Shown here piece after piece: positions 18,184 to 27,579 of a DNA stretch of 64,000 nt. A model generated the notes under the pieces. It was not told where the DNA came from. It saw only the letters and a program-made list of their open reading frames with translations, and did no database searches. This DNA comes from Candidatus Brockarchaeota archaeon (GTDB taxonomy: Archaea; Thermoproteota; EX4484-205; JAAOZP01), in the NCBI GenBank assembly GCA_017601225.1, contig JAFNIX010000001.1, positions 130,504 to 194,503 on the forward strand, given 5' to 3'. Position numbers and translations under genes: made by a program. Every line of letters starts with the position of its first letter. Positions within the stretch are counted from its first letter, which is position 1.

Positions 18184-19257
18184 ATGCCGTTTAAAAAAAT
18201 CCTGCTGAAGGTGATGGATCTAGATGGATGTGGCTTCGTTCCCTCGAACGTCGCGATTAGTCAAGCCACTTGGCATAAGTATAGGGAGCGCCTCGAGGAT
18301 GTTTTGGTCAAGCATCCCAAGATTTTCCCCGGCTTTAAGAAAGGAACTGTGGATTTTGACGATTTCGGAACGCATAGGAGGGGGAATACTGTGGTTGACG
18401 AGTGGGGTTGTGTTTGGACGTTTAAAATAGACGGATTGGAGGGCCAGGTTGTGAAGCACCCGCTTGAAGACTGGAGCAGCCTAGGCCACATGCGTATCCC
18501 GGACGTGGAGAAAGGCATAGCCGGCATCCACAGCCCGCCTCAGCCATGGGGGGAGATCGAGGCCTCCGTTAAATCTGCTAAAGAGAGGGGTGATGTTGCG
18601 GCTGTTGGTTTTCCACACGGCTTCTTCTTCATGAGGCTTTACTACCTCAGGGGTTTCGCAAACTTTATGAGGGATGTTATCACAGAGCCTCCTCAGCTCT
18701 ACGAGCTCATTGAAAGGCTGACACGGTACAATCTTGAGCTGATTGAAAGAGTTCTTAAAATGGGTGTCGACGTGGTTTATTTCGGGGACGACCTGGGTCT
18801 GCAGGACAGGATGCCGATAAGCAGGGAGAAATTCAGAAAACTGATATTCCCCTCTTACTGCAGGATGTTCCGCAGGATAAGGGAGGCTGGGGCAAGGGTT
18901 TACCTTCATACTGACGGACACATTATGGAGGTGGTTGACGATTTGATCGAATCCGGTGTTTCGGTTTTGAATCTTCAAGACAGGGTTAACGGCTTGCTGA
19001 ACATAAAGAGGAGAATAAAGGGCAGGGTCTGCATCGACCTGGATATTGATAGGCAGTTTCTCCTGCCCTTCGGAACAGCTCAGGAAATAGATGATCACAT
19101 TAGACTCAGCATAGTTGAGCTTGGCTCCAAGAAGGGAGGCCTCATGTTGACAGCAGGCATTTATCCCGATGTCCCTCCGGAGAACGTTGATGCGCTCTGC
19201 AACTCTATAGAGAGATATATGGATTTTTATGGCAGCGTTGAAGAGTGTGAAACCTAG
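18184..19257 (+). CDS. uroporphyrinogen decarboxylase-family (URO-D-like) protein
   Basis: The 357-residue protein matches the URO-D/corrinoid methyltransferase fold: IERVLKMGVDVVYFGDDLGLQ, PSYCRMFRRIREAGARVYLHTDG and ESGVSVLNLQ are typical. True heme-synthesis UroD has a conserved N-terminal motif that is not seen here. Proteins of this branch act as methyltransferases on methylated small molecules or have unknown roles and often sit beside sugar genes. The downstream neighbour is a broken GH32 glycosidase, 49 bases away. TTTTTTTATAG near 18150-18160 is a plausible TATA box about 30 bases before the ATG. Confidence 0.75.
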   Translation: MPFKKILLKVMDLDGCGFVPSNVAISQATWHKYRERLEDVLVKHPKIFPGFKKGTVDFDDFGTHRRGNTVVDEWGCVWTFKIDGLEGQVVKHPLEDWSSLGHMRIPDVEKGIAGIHSPPQPWGEIEASVKSAKERGDVAAVGFPHGFFFMRLYYLRGFANFMRDVITEPPQLYELIERLTRYNLELIERVLKMGVDVVYFGDDLGLQDRMPISREKFRKLIFPSYCRMFRRIREAGARVYLHTDGHIMEVVDDLIESGVSVLNLQDRVNGLLNIKRRIKGRVCIDLDIDRQFLLPFGTAQEIDDHIRLSIVELGSKKGGLMLTAGIYPDVPPENVDALCNSIERYMDFYGSVEECET

Positions 19258-19306
19258 TCTTCTAAGCCAGCTTATTGAATGGGTCTCAGAACGCTCGGGT
19301 TAACAG

Positions 19307-20767
19307 ATGACGGTCTGGCTGAAAAACTTATATGAGTCGAATATTCTCTCCTGCTGGTGGCCGACAAGCATGAAGAATGTTCATTATAGGCCTGTTGACG
19401 GTTTTTTCGGAGACGCTATTCCCTTCTACTGGAGGGGCAGTTATCATGTTTTCTACTTGAAGACTACGCGGAAAACGGGAGACCATCTCATCTGGTCGCA
19501 TATTGTTTCAAACGACCTGGTGCACTGGAGGGAGATGCCTGACGCGATTCTACCCGGCGAGAAGGATGCGCCTGACAGCGGAGGATGCTGGACCGGGTGC
19601 GTTTTGGAGAAGGATGTGTTTTCCACGCGTTTTACACCGGGCGGAATCCAAGCAACCGTTTTCCTCAGACGGTTTGCCATGCTGTCAGCAGTGACCTTGT
19701 GACCTGGGTTAAGGATGGCTGTAACCCGTTTTTAATGCCTGATGAACGCTGGTATGGGGGGCTGACTGGAGAGACCCCTTCGTGTTCTGGAATCCTGAGG
19801 AAAAGCTCTTCTTCATGCTGGTTTGCGCAACTACCAACGATGGGCCTGTGGCGAAGCGGGGGTGCGTTGGGCTCGCTAAATCTCACGACCTGGAGAAATG
19901 GGAGTGCCACCCGCCTTTCTACGCGCCGAATATTTGCGGCCCCATGGAGTGTCCAGACTTGTTCCAGCTTGGTGGACGCTGGTACCTGGTTTTCTCAGAG
20001 TTTACGGAAAACCTTCAGACGCATTACCGTGTAGCCGACGATTTTAAAGGGTTCTTGACGTGTAGCGACACCGGATGTTTTAAACGGGCAGCGTTTTTAC
20101 GCTGCGAAGACTGCTGGAGACGGGGCAAGGAGATTCTTATTCGGATAGGTTCCGACTAGAGAGAATGAGAATGACGAGGGTAAATGGCAATGGGGTGGGC
20201 ATCTGGCTATTCCCCATGAATTGACGGCTGAGACTGATGGAAGCCTTTCTGTGCAGTGCCCTAGGGAAGTGGCAGATGCCTTCCAGTTTAAAGACCTAGA
20301 TGCGGAGGAAAATGTCTCGGGCAAGCTTGGCAAGTGGAGGCTTCAGGGAAACAGTGTTCAAGGGGAGCGGGTGGACGGGTTTGCCTACGCTTCCATTCCC
20401 TGCTTGAAAAACAGTTTCGCGTTGAAAGGAGTGTTTTCCTTCCAAGCTGGTACTCGCTCCTTCGGGCTACTCGTCAGAACCAGTGCTGACTTCTCCTCCG
20501 GCTATATGCTGGGGTTTGAACGGGCTGGTGTTCAACCGTTTTCCAAGGGCAGGCGATTCACCGCCGCTCGCCGAGTGCCCGGTGTTTCTAACACTTGGCA
20601 AGCCGACACCTTTCCTTGTATTCGTTGAAGACAGCATTGTGGAAGCCTTCATCGGTAGACGTATTGCATTATCCTGTCGGGCTTATGGAGATTATGATAG
20701 GCCAGCAGGTTTCTTCGTAACAGAGGGTTCGGCAAGCTTTGGAGAAATACGGTTTGCCGAACTATAG
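19307..20767 (+). pseudogene. glycoside hydrolase family 32, broken by frameshifts and a stop
   Basis: Fragments in different frames line up as one GH32 (fructan or sucrose hydrolase-type) protein: FFGDAIPFYWRGSYHVFYL, HAFYTGRNPSNRFPQTVCHA, FWNPEEKLFFMLVC, GPMECPDLFQLGGRWYL (the ECPD acid-base motif of the family), FLFG, then HLAIPHELTAET and the C-terminal beta-sandwich ending VEAFIGRRIALSC. Frame changes are needed near 19600-19660, 19775, 20075-20130 and 20510-20530. In addition TAG 20146-20148 stands where the FGW motif needs Trp. With five lesions this is a genuine pseudogene. It follows the URO-D-like gene and may once have supplied sugars to this region's dehydrogenases. Confidence 0.75.
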
Positions 20768-20953
20768 TCTCTAAAACAGTGATTTCCGTATAAAACCGCT
20801 ACTATTAAGGTTCTCACCATGGGGGCAACCTCCTGCTGTTAACACGATCCTGAAAGCCGGAGAACCCGGATTTTCCACCTTAAAACGCATTCCATGAATA
20901 CTTCTTTAAAGATATTCTTAAGTGCCAATATTCTGATTTTTCTCATAAGAAAA

Positions 20954-20963
20954 CATTTTTATC
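20954..20963 (+). promoter_or_regulatory. TATA box deciding a GTG start
   Basis: CATTTTTATC is centred 28 bases before GTG 20987. This start places the zinc finger at the very N-terminus and removes a spurious hydrophobic extension that appears if the frame is opened at ATG 20894. Confidence 0.45.
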
Positions 20964-20986
20964 CTAAACCAATACTATGTAGAAAC

Positions 20987-21907
20987 GTGCTGCAAAGGTG
21001 TCATGTATGCGGCAGGATGAGCGAGGATTACAAGCCCTGCCCCCTCTGCGAATGGGTTTTCTGCGAGAAACACTCGGACCCGGAGGAGCATGACTGCATT
21101 TCTCTGAAGAAGCTTAGAACTACTCGTCCAAGGCTTGAACACCGGGAAACACCGGGGCCCGTGAGCAGGCCGGCTGAGTCGGCGGAAGGTTTTCTCGCCA
21201 ACGTCGCCAGGGGACCTAAGGAAAGTGTTCTTGACGAGAATCTCGCTAAGGGTCTTAACAGGCTCAGCTGGATGCTTCCCCTCTACATCGTCGGCTCGCC
21301 GCTAGCCGGCGCTATAATCTTAATATTAGCCGCGGGCTTCATGACCTTTATCGGCTTCACTATTCCCAGAGAGTTTCTAACAATTGTTTTAAGCCTCTGG
21401 TTCCCGCTTCAAGGCCTCCCGGGGGAACTCTCTCTGATAGCAGCGCCGATACTCATGGTCTTCCTGTTCGCCGTCGGCGGGGGGTTAACGGTGCTTGCAA
21501 TAGAATATGGTCTTCTTCTTCCAGCATTCGGTTCCCTCAGGAAGCACGACGAGTCTTTTAAAATCCCCTTTACACTCGTTGAAATCGGCTGCACCGGCCC
21601 CATAATCCTCCTACTAGCCATAATCATACTCGCCGCAGATATTTCAAACTGGAAAACTGCTTCAACCATTCCAACAATACTGTTCTGGATTGGAACGGCT
21701 CTACTGGTCATCGGGCAAATAGGGCTGGTGGCAGGGCTCTTCAAACTAGGGGGGAAGCTTGAAAACCCGAGGTTCTCAGCCGCCGCAGCCATTTTCACAG
21801 TAAACCTTCTGCTAAGCCTGCTGCTGAGCCCACTCGCCATCTTAGCTGGGCTCATAGGATGGGTACTAACGCTGGCGGCATCCAGATCAGCGTTAAAGAA
21901 AAGGTGA
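20987..21907 (+). CDS. AN1-like zinc finger membrane protein
   Basis: From GTG 20987 the protein begins VLQRCHVCGRMSEDYKPC and continues through CEWVFCEKH and EEHDC, an arrangement of cysteines and histidines that matches the AN1-type zinc finger (C-x2-C, C-x2-C, C-x-H, H-x-C). After a polar linker come about six membrane helices, ending near LAGLIGWVLTLAASRSALKKR. Archaeal proteins combining AN1 with a membrane domain are known but not characterised. The zinc finger would face the cytoplasm and could bind a protein or nucleic acid; that is inference. A longer start at ATG 20894 is less likely. Confidence 0.6.
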   Translation: MLQRCHVCGRMSEDYKPCPLCEWVFCEKHSDPEEHDCISLKKLRTTRPRLEHRETPGPVSRPAESAEGFLANVARGPKESVLDENLAKGLNRLSWMLPLYIVGSPLAGAIILILAAGFMTFIGFTIPREFLTIVLSLWFPLQGLPGELSLIAAPILMVFLFAVGGGLTVLAIEYGLLLPAFGSLRKHDESFKIPFTLVEIGCTGPIILLLAIIILAADISNWKTASTIPTILFWIGTALLVIGQIGLVAGLFKLGGKLENPRFSAAAAIFTVNLLLSLLLSPLAILAGLIGWVLTLAASRSALKKR

Positions 21908-22069
21908 GCAAACACGGGTTCTCAGCGAAAGTATCCGTAAGCATTATTAAAATATTGCACCGGCACATTTAAGCGTCACACGCATCAGGATGTTGCTACT
22001 AGTGCACGCTGTATCAAAGGCTTGCCGCGCTTCTGAAAAACATAAAAAGATTAGAGGGCGATAAGGCAC

Positions 22070-23080
22070 ATGGTTAAACTGTACAAGAGAAGGATTTTGA
22101 AGCTGAATGTTGAGACTAGCGCTCTAGGCCTTGGAACATGGGCTATCGGAGGCCCTATCACAGGGGCTGACGGGCTGGCCCACGGCTGGGGGAAAACCGA
22201 TGACGAGGAGGCCGTTAGAGCTTTGAAAAGGGCTTTCGAGCTCGGTGTAAGGGTTTTCGACACTGCTGACGTATACGGCTGCGGCCACAGTGAGAAGCTT
22301 ATTGGAGAAGCATTAGGGGAATATCGTGACGAAATAGTAATCATAACCAAGTTTGGATTAACCTTCGACCCTGAAACTAGGCGGGAGACAGGCGAGGACG
22401 GCTCGCCACAGTATGCTCAGAAGGCTGTTGAAGCCTCGCTTAAAAGGCTGAAAACAGACTACATAGACATCTACCTGCTCCACATATGGGGGTATCCTGT
22501 TGAAAAAGCGGCTGCAACCATGGACACGCTGGAGGAGCTTGTTGACGAAGGCCTGGTTCGAGGCTATGGGTGGAGCACTGACTCGACAAGCCGTGCAGCT
22601 GCTTTCGCCGACCGTAAACGCTTCGTGGCTGTTGAAAGCGAGCTGAACGTTCTAAGGGTTACGGACGAAATCGTCAGGCTCTGCGAGGAAAAACAGTTGG
22701 CCAACATAAACCGTGGACCCCTAGCGATGGGTCTTCTCACAGGCAAATACAAACTTGACTCTCCGAGCCTGCCTGATAACGATGTTCGGAAATCCACGCC
22801 AAGCTGGCTGGTCTACTTTAAAAACGGGAAGCCGGCACCAGAGTATGTTGAAAAACTTGAGCAGATAAGGCAGATACTGATGGAAGACGGGAGAACGCTT
22901 GTCCAGGGAGCCATAGGCTGGATCTGGGCTAAATCCCCAATGACCATCCCGATACCCGGCTTCAAAACAGTGAAGCAGGTTGAGGAGAACGCTAAAGCAT
23001 TGGAATACGGGCCGCTTAAGCCGAGCCAGATGAAGGCTATAGACGAGATACTTGGGCCACGCAACCTGGTTTACGAGTAA
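22070..23080 (+). CDS. aldo/keto reductase
   Basis: The 336-residue protein carries the catalytic tetrad Asp64 and Tyr69 (VFDTADVYG), Lys94 (IITKFG) and His138 (LLHIWG). It is clearly an aldo/keto reductase but only distantly similar to the one at 3242, so it probably has a different substrate. AEGP-type cofactor contacts (GPLAMGLLTGKY, IPIPGFKTVKQVEEN) are present in the C-terminal half. The ATG at 22070 is the natural start. Directly after the TAA there is TAGCGCGCG, a partial version of the palindrome found elsewhere in non-coding sequence. Confidence 0.88.
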   Translation: MVKLYKRRILKLNVETSALGLGTWAIGGPITGADGLAHGWGKTDDEEAVRALKRAFELGVRVFDTADVYGCGHSEKLIGEALGEYRDEIVIITKFGLTFDPETRRETGEDGSPQYAQKAVEASLKRLKTDYIDIYLLHIWGYPVEKAAATMDTLEELVDEGLVRGYGWSTDSTSRAAAFADRKRFVAVESELNVLRVTDEIVRLCEEKQLANINRGPLAMGLLTGKYKLDSPSLPDNDVRKSTPSWLVYFKNGKPAPEYVEKLEQIRQILMEDGRTLVQGAIGWIWAKSPMTIPIPGFKTVKQVEENAKALEYGPLKPSQMKAIDEILGPRNLVYE

Positions 23081-23137
23081 AAATAGCGCGCGAAATATTT
23101 TATTTCTCGGGTTGAGGAAAATCCGGAGGCTCAGGTT

Positions 23138-24041
23138 TTAAAGCAACAGGTCGTTTGGAAACGAGTCGCTTATTGTAGGCGTCTGGTATACGCAATATGC
23201 TTTCGCGTAGTCGAAAGCTTCTTCAACAACAACATCGCTCGGTTCCCCAAGAACACTGTCATTATCATGATCGTATACATCTGCTTTCCCCAATAGTATT
23301 CCCTGATCCACCAAGTAGTATGTGAACTGCCCGTTTTCAACCGTTGAAAACTCGTAGGATAAGCCTGATTCAGAACACGCCATGACCACGATTCTCCCTT
23401 CAGCCTTCAAATCATTCATGCCGCCAGCGTAGCACGAGTCGAAAATGAAAATTATCCTTGAAGAGGGTAAGCCTGAGAACATGCTTGCAAGCTCTCCATC
23501 CCAGATTAGAGATTCAGCGGTACATTCGTACGGAACAATAGCCTCGTCTACGAGTTCTCGGTCTCCATCGTCAGCCTTGCCTCTTGCCCCATGACTACTG
23601 TAGAAGAAGACAACCTCATCACCCTCCTTAACCTTCTCTTTTAACCAGTTAATGGCATTTATAATGTTGCTTCGCGTCGCATTGTTCACCTTATAGTCGG
23701 ATATGAGTAGAAGAATATGGCTGCGCGGATACCCGTATACGTTAACTAGAGCGTTAAGCATATCTAAAGCATCATCATCAGCGTATTGAATATCACTACC
23801 GGTGCCAGCATAATCTGAAATCCCGATAACTATTGCCCACCTCCTTCCCGAACCTGGTGGAGGAACGCCTAAAACGCCTGTTGCCGCTTGCTTCAAAGGC
23901 TTACCCTGCCCCTTCGGCCCCTTAACGCTAATTTTCGGAGTAATTTCAACATCCGTGGCTTGGGTTGGAACAGCATAAGCCAACGGTGCTACTGCTTAAC
24001 AATAGTGTCACCAGAATCCCAATAACCATCAACCTATTCAT
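23138..24041 (-). CDS. secreted caspase-like (C14) protease, signal peptide split by a frameshift
   Basis: The main frame (23138-23983) has the caspase-fold catalytic dyad: YSSHGARG with His131 and FIFDSCYAGG with Cys184, preceded by WAIVIGISDYAG and an N-terminal pro-region. Upstream in another frame, ATG 24041 encodes MNRLMVIGILVTLLL; dropping one base near 23996 joins it to AVAPLAYAVPTQA, forming a complete signal peptide. A TATA box (GCTTTTAATAAGC, 24060-24072) lies at leaderless spacing from ATG 24041, so that start is probably real. It is therefore an exported metacaspase/caspase-like cysteine protease, with a possible one-base insertion in the leader that would silence it if real. A stop (TAA) precedes the main frame. 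Confidence 0.7.
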
Positions 24042-24112
24042 ACGACGATGGAAACAACGCTTTTAATAAGCTTTACTAGTGCGCTAGCATGACAAATAGG
24101 GTAACGAAAAGC

Positions 24113-24382
24113 CTATAATGGTAAACCCTGCATCATTTCTTTAACCCATACAACAAATCTGGAGTACGCTTCAATACCTTTATCTGTTAATTCTATTTTC
24201 TCTTCTCCCTCATCATCTTTAATCCTATCGATCAATCCACGTTCCAGCATCCATTTTAGATATTCTTTAAAAACATTATAATTCAGGCCGGCACGCATCT
24301 GGAGATGAGTCTTCTTCATCGAACCATTAACATACAGTATTTCGATGAGACGTGCGACTACACGTAAATCAGGTTTATTCAA
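24113..24382 (-). CDS. winged-helix DNA-binding protein (HTH_45-like)
   Basis: The 89-residue protein follows the archaeal small winged-helix pattern: RVVARLIEILYVNGSMKKTHLQMRAGLNYNVFKEYLKWMLERGLI, then a short beta wing (EEKIELTDKGIEAYSRF). This is typical of HTH_45 regulators. It starts six bases after the stop of the membrane protein gene at 24389-25021, so the two form an operon. A role in transcription or in sensing together with the membrane partner is likely by family, but the target is unknown. Confidence 0.75.
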   Translation of the reverse strand: MNKPDLRVVARLIEILYVNGSMKKTHLQMRAGLNYNVFKEYLKWMLERGLIDRIKDDEGEEKIELTDKGIEAYSRFVVWVKEMMQGLPL

Positions 24383-24388
24383 AAATCA

Positions 24389-25021
24389 TCACAGGCTTTC
24401 GAGGAACTTGTCTCCCCCTTGTTCGAATCTATTCTTCAGCTCCTCAAACTTGGCAACTTCTCTTTCGTAAGTCCTTACCATCTCCCATCTGAAGTACAGC
24501 CATACAATAACGCTTACAAGAATGGCAATTCCCAAGTTCATGCTTATTGAAGCCAAGAAGAAAGCAGCCACACCATAAGCAAAAGCTTCATCCAGCCTCT
24601 TCTTCTTGACTTCAGGCAAAAATCTAAGCATCTTATCTATTAACTCCAATGCATCTTCCAAAATATTCTGGTTTTTACCACCACTCTTCACCCTTTCAAG
24701 CAAATTCAGCAATTCCGAAAAACGATATTTCCGCCTTCTTAAGATTAAATATGTAGACATACTTACTACAATTATTAAACATAAACAGCCTACAAAGACA
24801 AGAAGCGTGAGATAAATAGAGGGTCTACATCCAGTAAAATTAATGAAGAAAAACGTGGAGACCAGCTCCAAAGCTCCAGCTATAAGCCCCAATATCAGTG
24901 CATTTGTCATCCTGCCAGCATCCTCTTTTTCCTTCAAATATTTAATCCAATTATCTGCAATTTTCACTATCTCATCTATAGTATGCGCGATATCTCTTTT
25001 CCTCGGATCCGTATCTTTCAA
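24389..25021 (-). CDS. membrane protein with cytoplasmic coiled segments
   Basis: The 210-residue product has four predicted helices in two hairpins: ALILGLIAGALELVSTFFFI and IYLTLLVFVGCLCLIIVVSM, then AFAYGVAAFFLASISMNLGI and AILVSVIVWLYF. The loops between are charged (LLNLLERVKSGGKNQNILED...) and probably cytoplasmic helices. No family is recognised. It is followed after six bases by a winged-helix gene, so a membrane-linked regulator pair is possible. Local A+T content is higher than in the core genes. Confidence 0.5.
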   Translation of the reverse strand: MKDTDPRKRDIAHTIDEIVKIADNWIKYLKEKEDAGRMTNALILGLIAGALELVSTFFFINFTGCRPSIYLTLLVFVGCLCLIIVVSMSTYLILRRRKYRFSELLNLLERVKSGGKNQNILEDALELIDKMLRFLPEVKKKRLDEAFAYGVAAFFLASISMNLGIAILVSVIVWLYFRWEMVRTYEREVAKFEELKNRFEQGGDKFLESL

Positions 25022-25185
25022 TCCATTAGAACATCCTCACATCCTTCTTAAATATCTGACGCACTGCCAATACGTATTGCAACTAAGATTCACACACTAC
25101 TTGTTTCCCCGGGTCGGTAGCTTGTGATAAAATTAAGCCCTGCCTCGAATTCTGAACTTAGTGCGTCGAGGCATCCGATCCGTAT

Positions 25186-25393
25186 TGCTAGAAGCAGAGG
25201 AGTGTATCCGGTAGGGGATGAAGAGTACTCCGCCCTTCACCGGTGAAGTCGTTACTTCTCCAAAGCCTGTGGCCTTGTTTCCATCCTATAGACCTCGCTG
25301 ATGATGCTAACGCTTCTACCTAAAGTGGTGTTGAATATCGTCATGAAGATTTTCCGCCTGCCAGGATGCTGAGAGTGAGGCTTATCAGGCATG
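25186..25393. repeat. 210-bp diverged direct repeat, copy A
   Basis: This stretch matches 27699-27907 over its whole length at roughly four in five bases, starting at TGCTAGAAGCAGAG and ending near CTTATCAGGC. Read on the minus strand it still contains the start of the small protein encoded by copy B (MT-x-x-NTTLGRS-x-SIIS), but a frame change truncates it to PQALEK. Copies A and B flank the AAA ATPase and the toxin-antitoxin remnant. Confidence 0.65.
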
Positions 25394-25400
25394 AAGCATG

Positions 25401-25412
25401 CTAGCGCGCGCT
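25401..25412. repeat. palindromic core CTAGCGCGCGCT
   Basis: Twelve of the fourteen bases of the CTAGCGCGCGCTAG palindrome, including the full core AGCGCGCGCT. It lies next to repeat copy A in non-coding sequence. Confidence 0.55.
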
Positions 25413-25459
25413 TTTCGCCGTGATTGCTTCTTATTTTTAAAACCCAATTCATGAAGAAG

Positions 25460-25509
25460 TTGTGTCGCATGTGACACAAAAATTTATAAACTTGTGTCGC
25501 ATGTGTTCC
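25460..25509 (+). promoter_or_regulatory. palindromic operator and TATA box of the AAA ATPase
   Basis: TTGTGTCGCATGTGACACAA (25460-25479) is an inverted repeat of TTGTGTC. Its first fourteen bases recur as a direct repeat at 25492-25505, exactly 32 bases (about three helical turns) further on. The TATA box TTTATAAAC (25483-25491) lies between them, and the second copy overlaps the predicted transcription start. A repressor bound to both copies would block both TBP/TFB and the start site. Confidence 0.6.
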
Positions 25510-25511
25510 AT

Positions 25512-26837
25512 GTGAAAAAGGAGGAGATAATCTCCATACTTTCAGCCTGGAATTTCTGGGGTAGGGGGCTTGATACCGGTATAGAAAGGAGGTTCTACTT
25601 GGACAGAGTCGCTGGTTTTCTTGAGGGCGTTGAGAAGGTGGTTTCAATATATGGGGTGAGGAGAAGTGGAAAGAGCTTTCTACTCCGGCAGATTGCTAAA
25701 CGTTTTTCTGAAAAACTCGGTAAGGATCGTGTTCTTTACGTTAATTTTGAAGAAGCAAGATTTGGAAGCTATGGCGTTGAGACTCTGATTGAAATATACG
25801 ATGCTTACAAGGAATTCATAAGGCCAAGTGGAAAGCCGCTGATAATACTTGACGAGGTTCAGGAAATAAAGGGATGGGAGAGGTTTGTTAGAAACCTCCA
25901 TGAGAGAGGCGAAGCTAAGCTTATTGTATCTGGTTCCTCCGCCAGGTTGATGAGCGAGGAATTAGCCACGCTATTGGCTGGTAGGGATATTCCGTTAGAG
26001 GTTTTTCCTCTGAGCTTTCGCGAATTCTTAGAGTTTAGGAACGTTGAATTAGAGGATGAAAGACAAATCATCGTTAAAAAATCTGAAATAATTCAAAAGC
26101 TGAGAGAATACTTGGAATTTGGAGGTTTCCCTGAGGTCGTTCTGGAAAATAATGCGGATAAAAAGAGCTCGATTCTCAAGAGGTATTTTGAAACAATAAT
26201 GGTGAAGGACGTGGAGAGAAGATTCAACATAAGGGAGAGGGGGAAACTCGATTTTCTTGCAAATTTTTACATGACCAATATTTCCTCTCCGATAACTTAT
26301 AGCAGCATCTCTAAAGTCTTGAAAATACCCAAAAAGACTGTGGAGAGATTTTCGTCATACTTAGCAACATCCAGAACCCTGTTCTTCATCCCAAGATTTT
26401 CACCGACTTTGAAGGAACAAGAGAAAGCCGCTAGAAAAGTGTATTCTATAGATACTGGCATGAGTAACGTTGCAGGCTTTAAAATGTTTGAGAACTATGG
26501 GAAAGTTATGGAGAACGTTGTAGCGATCGAGCTTTTAAGGAGGTTGTCAACATCGCCTACTTCAAGAATCTACTATGTTAAGATCGATGAGAAAGAAGTA
26601 GACTTTGCATTAAAAGAGGGGTTGGAAATTAAGCAATTAATACAGGCTAGCTACGTTTCTAATATAGATGAGCTAAACAGGAGAGAGATAGAGGCTCTTT
26701 TAAAAGCAAGCTCAGTGTTGAATTGTAATAATCTACTCGTTATAACCTGGGATGTTGAAGAGCAAATCGAAGCAAATAGTAGAGTTGTAAAACTAGTGCC
26801 CTTATGGAAATGGCTTCTAAAGCCCCAAAATTCTTAA
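25512..26837 (+). CDS. AAA ATPase with DUF4143 domain
   Basis: The protein has a Walker A motif GVRRSGKSF near the N-terminus, a Walker B-like LIILDEVQ, and sensor-like IVSGSSARL, followed by the DUF4143 C-terminal domain (KVYSIDTGMSNVAG, then VDFALKEGLEIKQLIQASY). This is a common archaeal and bacterial ATPase family of unclear function, often in mobile or accessory regions. The frame is open from GTG 25494, but GTG 25512 lies 26 bases from the TATA centre and starts VKKEEIISIL, so a leaderless start there is preferred. The gene is richer in A+T than the core genes and sits between two 210-bp repeats. Confidence 0.8.
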   Translation: MKKEEIISILSAWNFWGRGLDTGIERRFYLDRVAGFLEGVEKVVSIYGVRRSGKSFLLRQIAKRFSEKLGKDRVLYVNFEEARFGSYGVETLIEIYDAYKEFIRPSGKPLIILDEVQEIKGWERFVRNLHERGEAKLIVSGSSARLMSEELATLLAGRDIPLEVFPLSFREFLEFRNVELEDERQIIVKKSEIIQKLREYLEFGGFPEVVLENNADKKSSILKRYFETIMVKDVERRFNIRERGKLDFLANFYMTNISSPITYSSISKVLKIPKKTVERFSSYLATSRTLFFIPRFSPTLKEQEKAARKVYSIDTGMSNVAGFKMFENYGKVMENVVAIELLRRLSTSPTSRIYYVKIDEKEVDFALKEGLEIKQLIQASYVSNIDELNRREIEALLKASSVLNCNNLLVITWDVEEQIEANSRVVKLVPLWKWLLKPQNS

Positions 26838-27039
26838 AAAGAAAAGGCCTCTCGTTTAAGGAAAAGTAAAGCCCATTTCCTTTAAATTCTCAGCGTAGCA
26901 CCCTCGCGTACGAAAAAAATCCTCGAAGCCTACAAAGCTTGGGAAACCATTCTCCATATTCACCATCTACACAGATGGCCGCCTTACGCCAAACTATAGT
27001 TCGATAAAAGGTCGATTACCTCATGAAGTAGCCAGAGAG

Positions 27040-27051
27040 TAGCGCGCGCTA
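27040..27051. repeat. palindrome TAGCGCGCGCTA
   Basis: Perfect 12-bp palindrome with the AGCGCGCGCT core, in the non-coding gap between the AAA ATPase and the toxin remnant. Confidence 0.6.
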
Positions 27052-27087
27052 ACGTCCTGAATACGTTATCTTGCTAATGCAGGATCC

Positions 27088-27347
27088 TCAAATATTTTCA
27101 TAAGCTTTTCCCCTAGGGCTTATGCGAAGTATTACGACAGTGTTTTCTTCAAAAGAAACAGTGAAGATGATTCTGTAGTCGCCGATTCTTCTTCTAAATA
27201 CTCCTTTAAACCCTTTGACTGGCTTAACGTCGCCGGAGAAAGGGTTAGCCCTCATCTCTCTGATGGCTTCTCTTATTCTGTTTCCAACAGTGGGACTAAG
27301 ATATTAAGCTCTTTAACTGCTTTTCTTTGAAGCACTATTTTAAGCAA
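27088..27347 (-). pseudogene. RelE/ParE-type toxin with one frameshift
   Basis: The first frame, from TTG 27347 overlapping the antitoxin stop, reads LLKIVLQRKAVKELN and then hits a stop. After a one-base change near 27300-27306 the second frame continues SPTVGNRIREAIREMRANPF, GDVKPVKGF, GVFRRRIGDYRIIFTV and NTVVILRISPRGKAYENI. GDYRIIF and the length of about 86 residues are typical of RelE-superfamily mRNA-cleaving toxins. The total length is not a multiple of three. The overlap with the antitoxin is the usual toxin-antitoxin arrangement. If the shift is real the toxin is dead. Confidence 0.65.
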
Positions 27348-27579
27348 TTTCCTCAAAATCTACGAATTCTTCCCTGCTCCCCTTCAGCCAGTCGTTGAGC
27401 CGAGCCCTGACCTCCTTAACTTCTTCTTCAGACAATTCTTCACCCTCCATCATCATGAGGCTCACCGCCTTGGCAAGCAGCTCAACCTTCTTCTCAAGCT
27501 CGTTAACCTTAACTTCAACCTCAGTCATCAGTATAACCATATGGTTGACCACGCTTTCAAAATTTAAACGTTTCTGCAC
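27340..27579 (-). CDS. antitoxin-like small coiled protein
   Basis: A 79-residue acidic protein with a long helical stretch (VEVKVNELEKKVELLAKAVSL) and an acidic tail (GSREEFVDFEEIA). It lies directly upstream of, and overlaps by eight bases, a RelE-type toxin frame, which is the main reason to call it an antitoxin. No DNA-binding motif is obvious. Antitoxins of this type wrap around and inhibit the toxin. The partner toxin appears frameshifted. Confidence 0.6.
   Translation of the reverse strand: MQKRLNFESVVNHMVILMTEVEVKVNELEKKVELLAKAVSLMMMEGEELSEEEVKEVRARLNDWLKGSREEFVDFEEIA

Noticed and set aside
18184-19257. Heme-pathway uroporphyrinogen decarboxylase (hemE)
   Set aside because: The characteristic N-terminal motif of HemE is not present and no heme genes are nearby; a methyltransferase-type URO-D relative is more likely.
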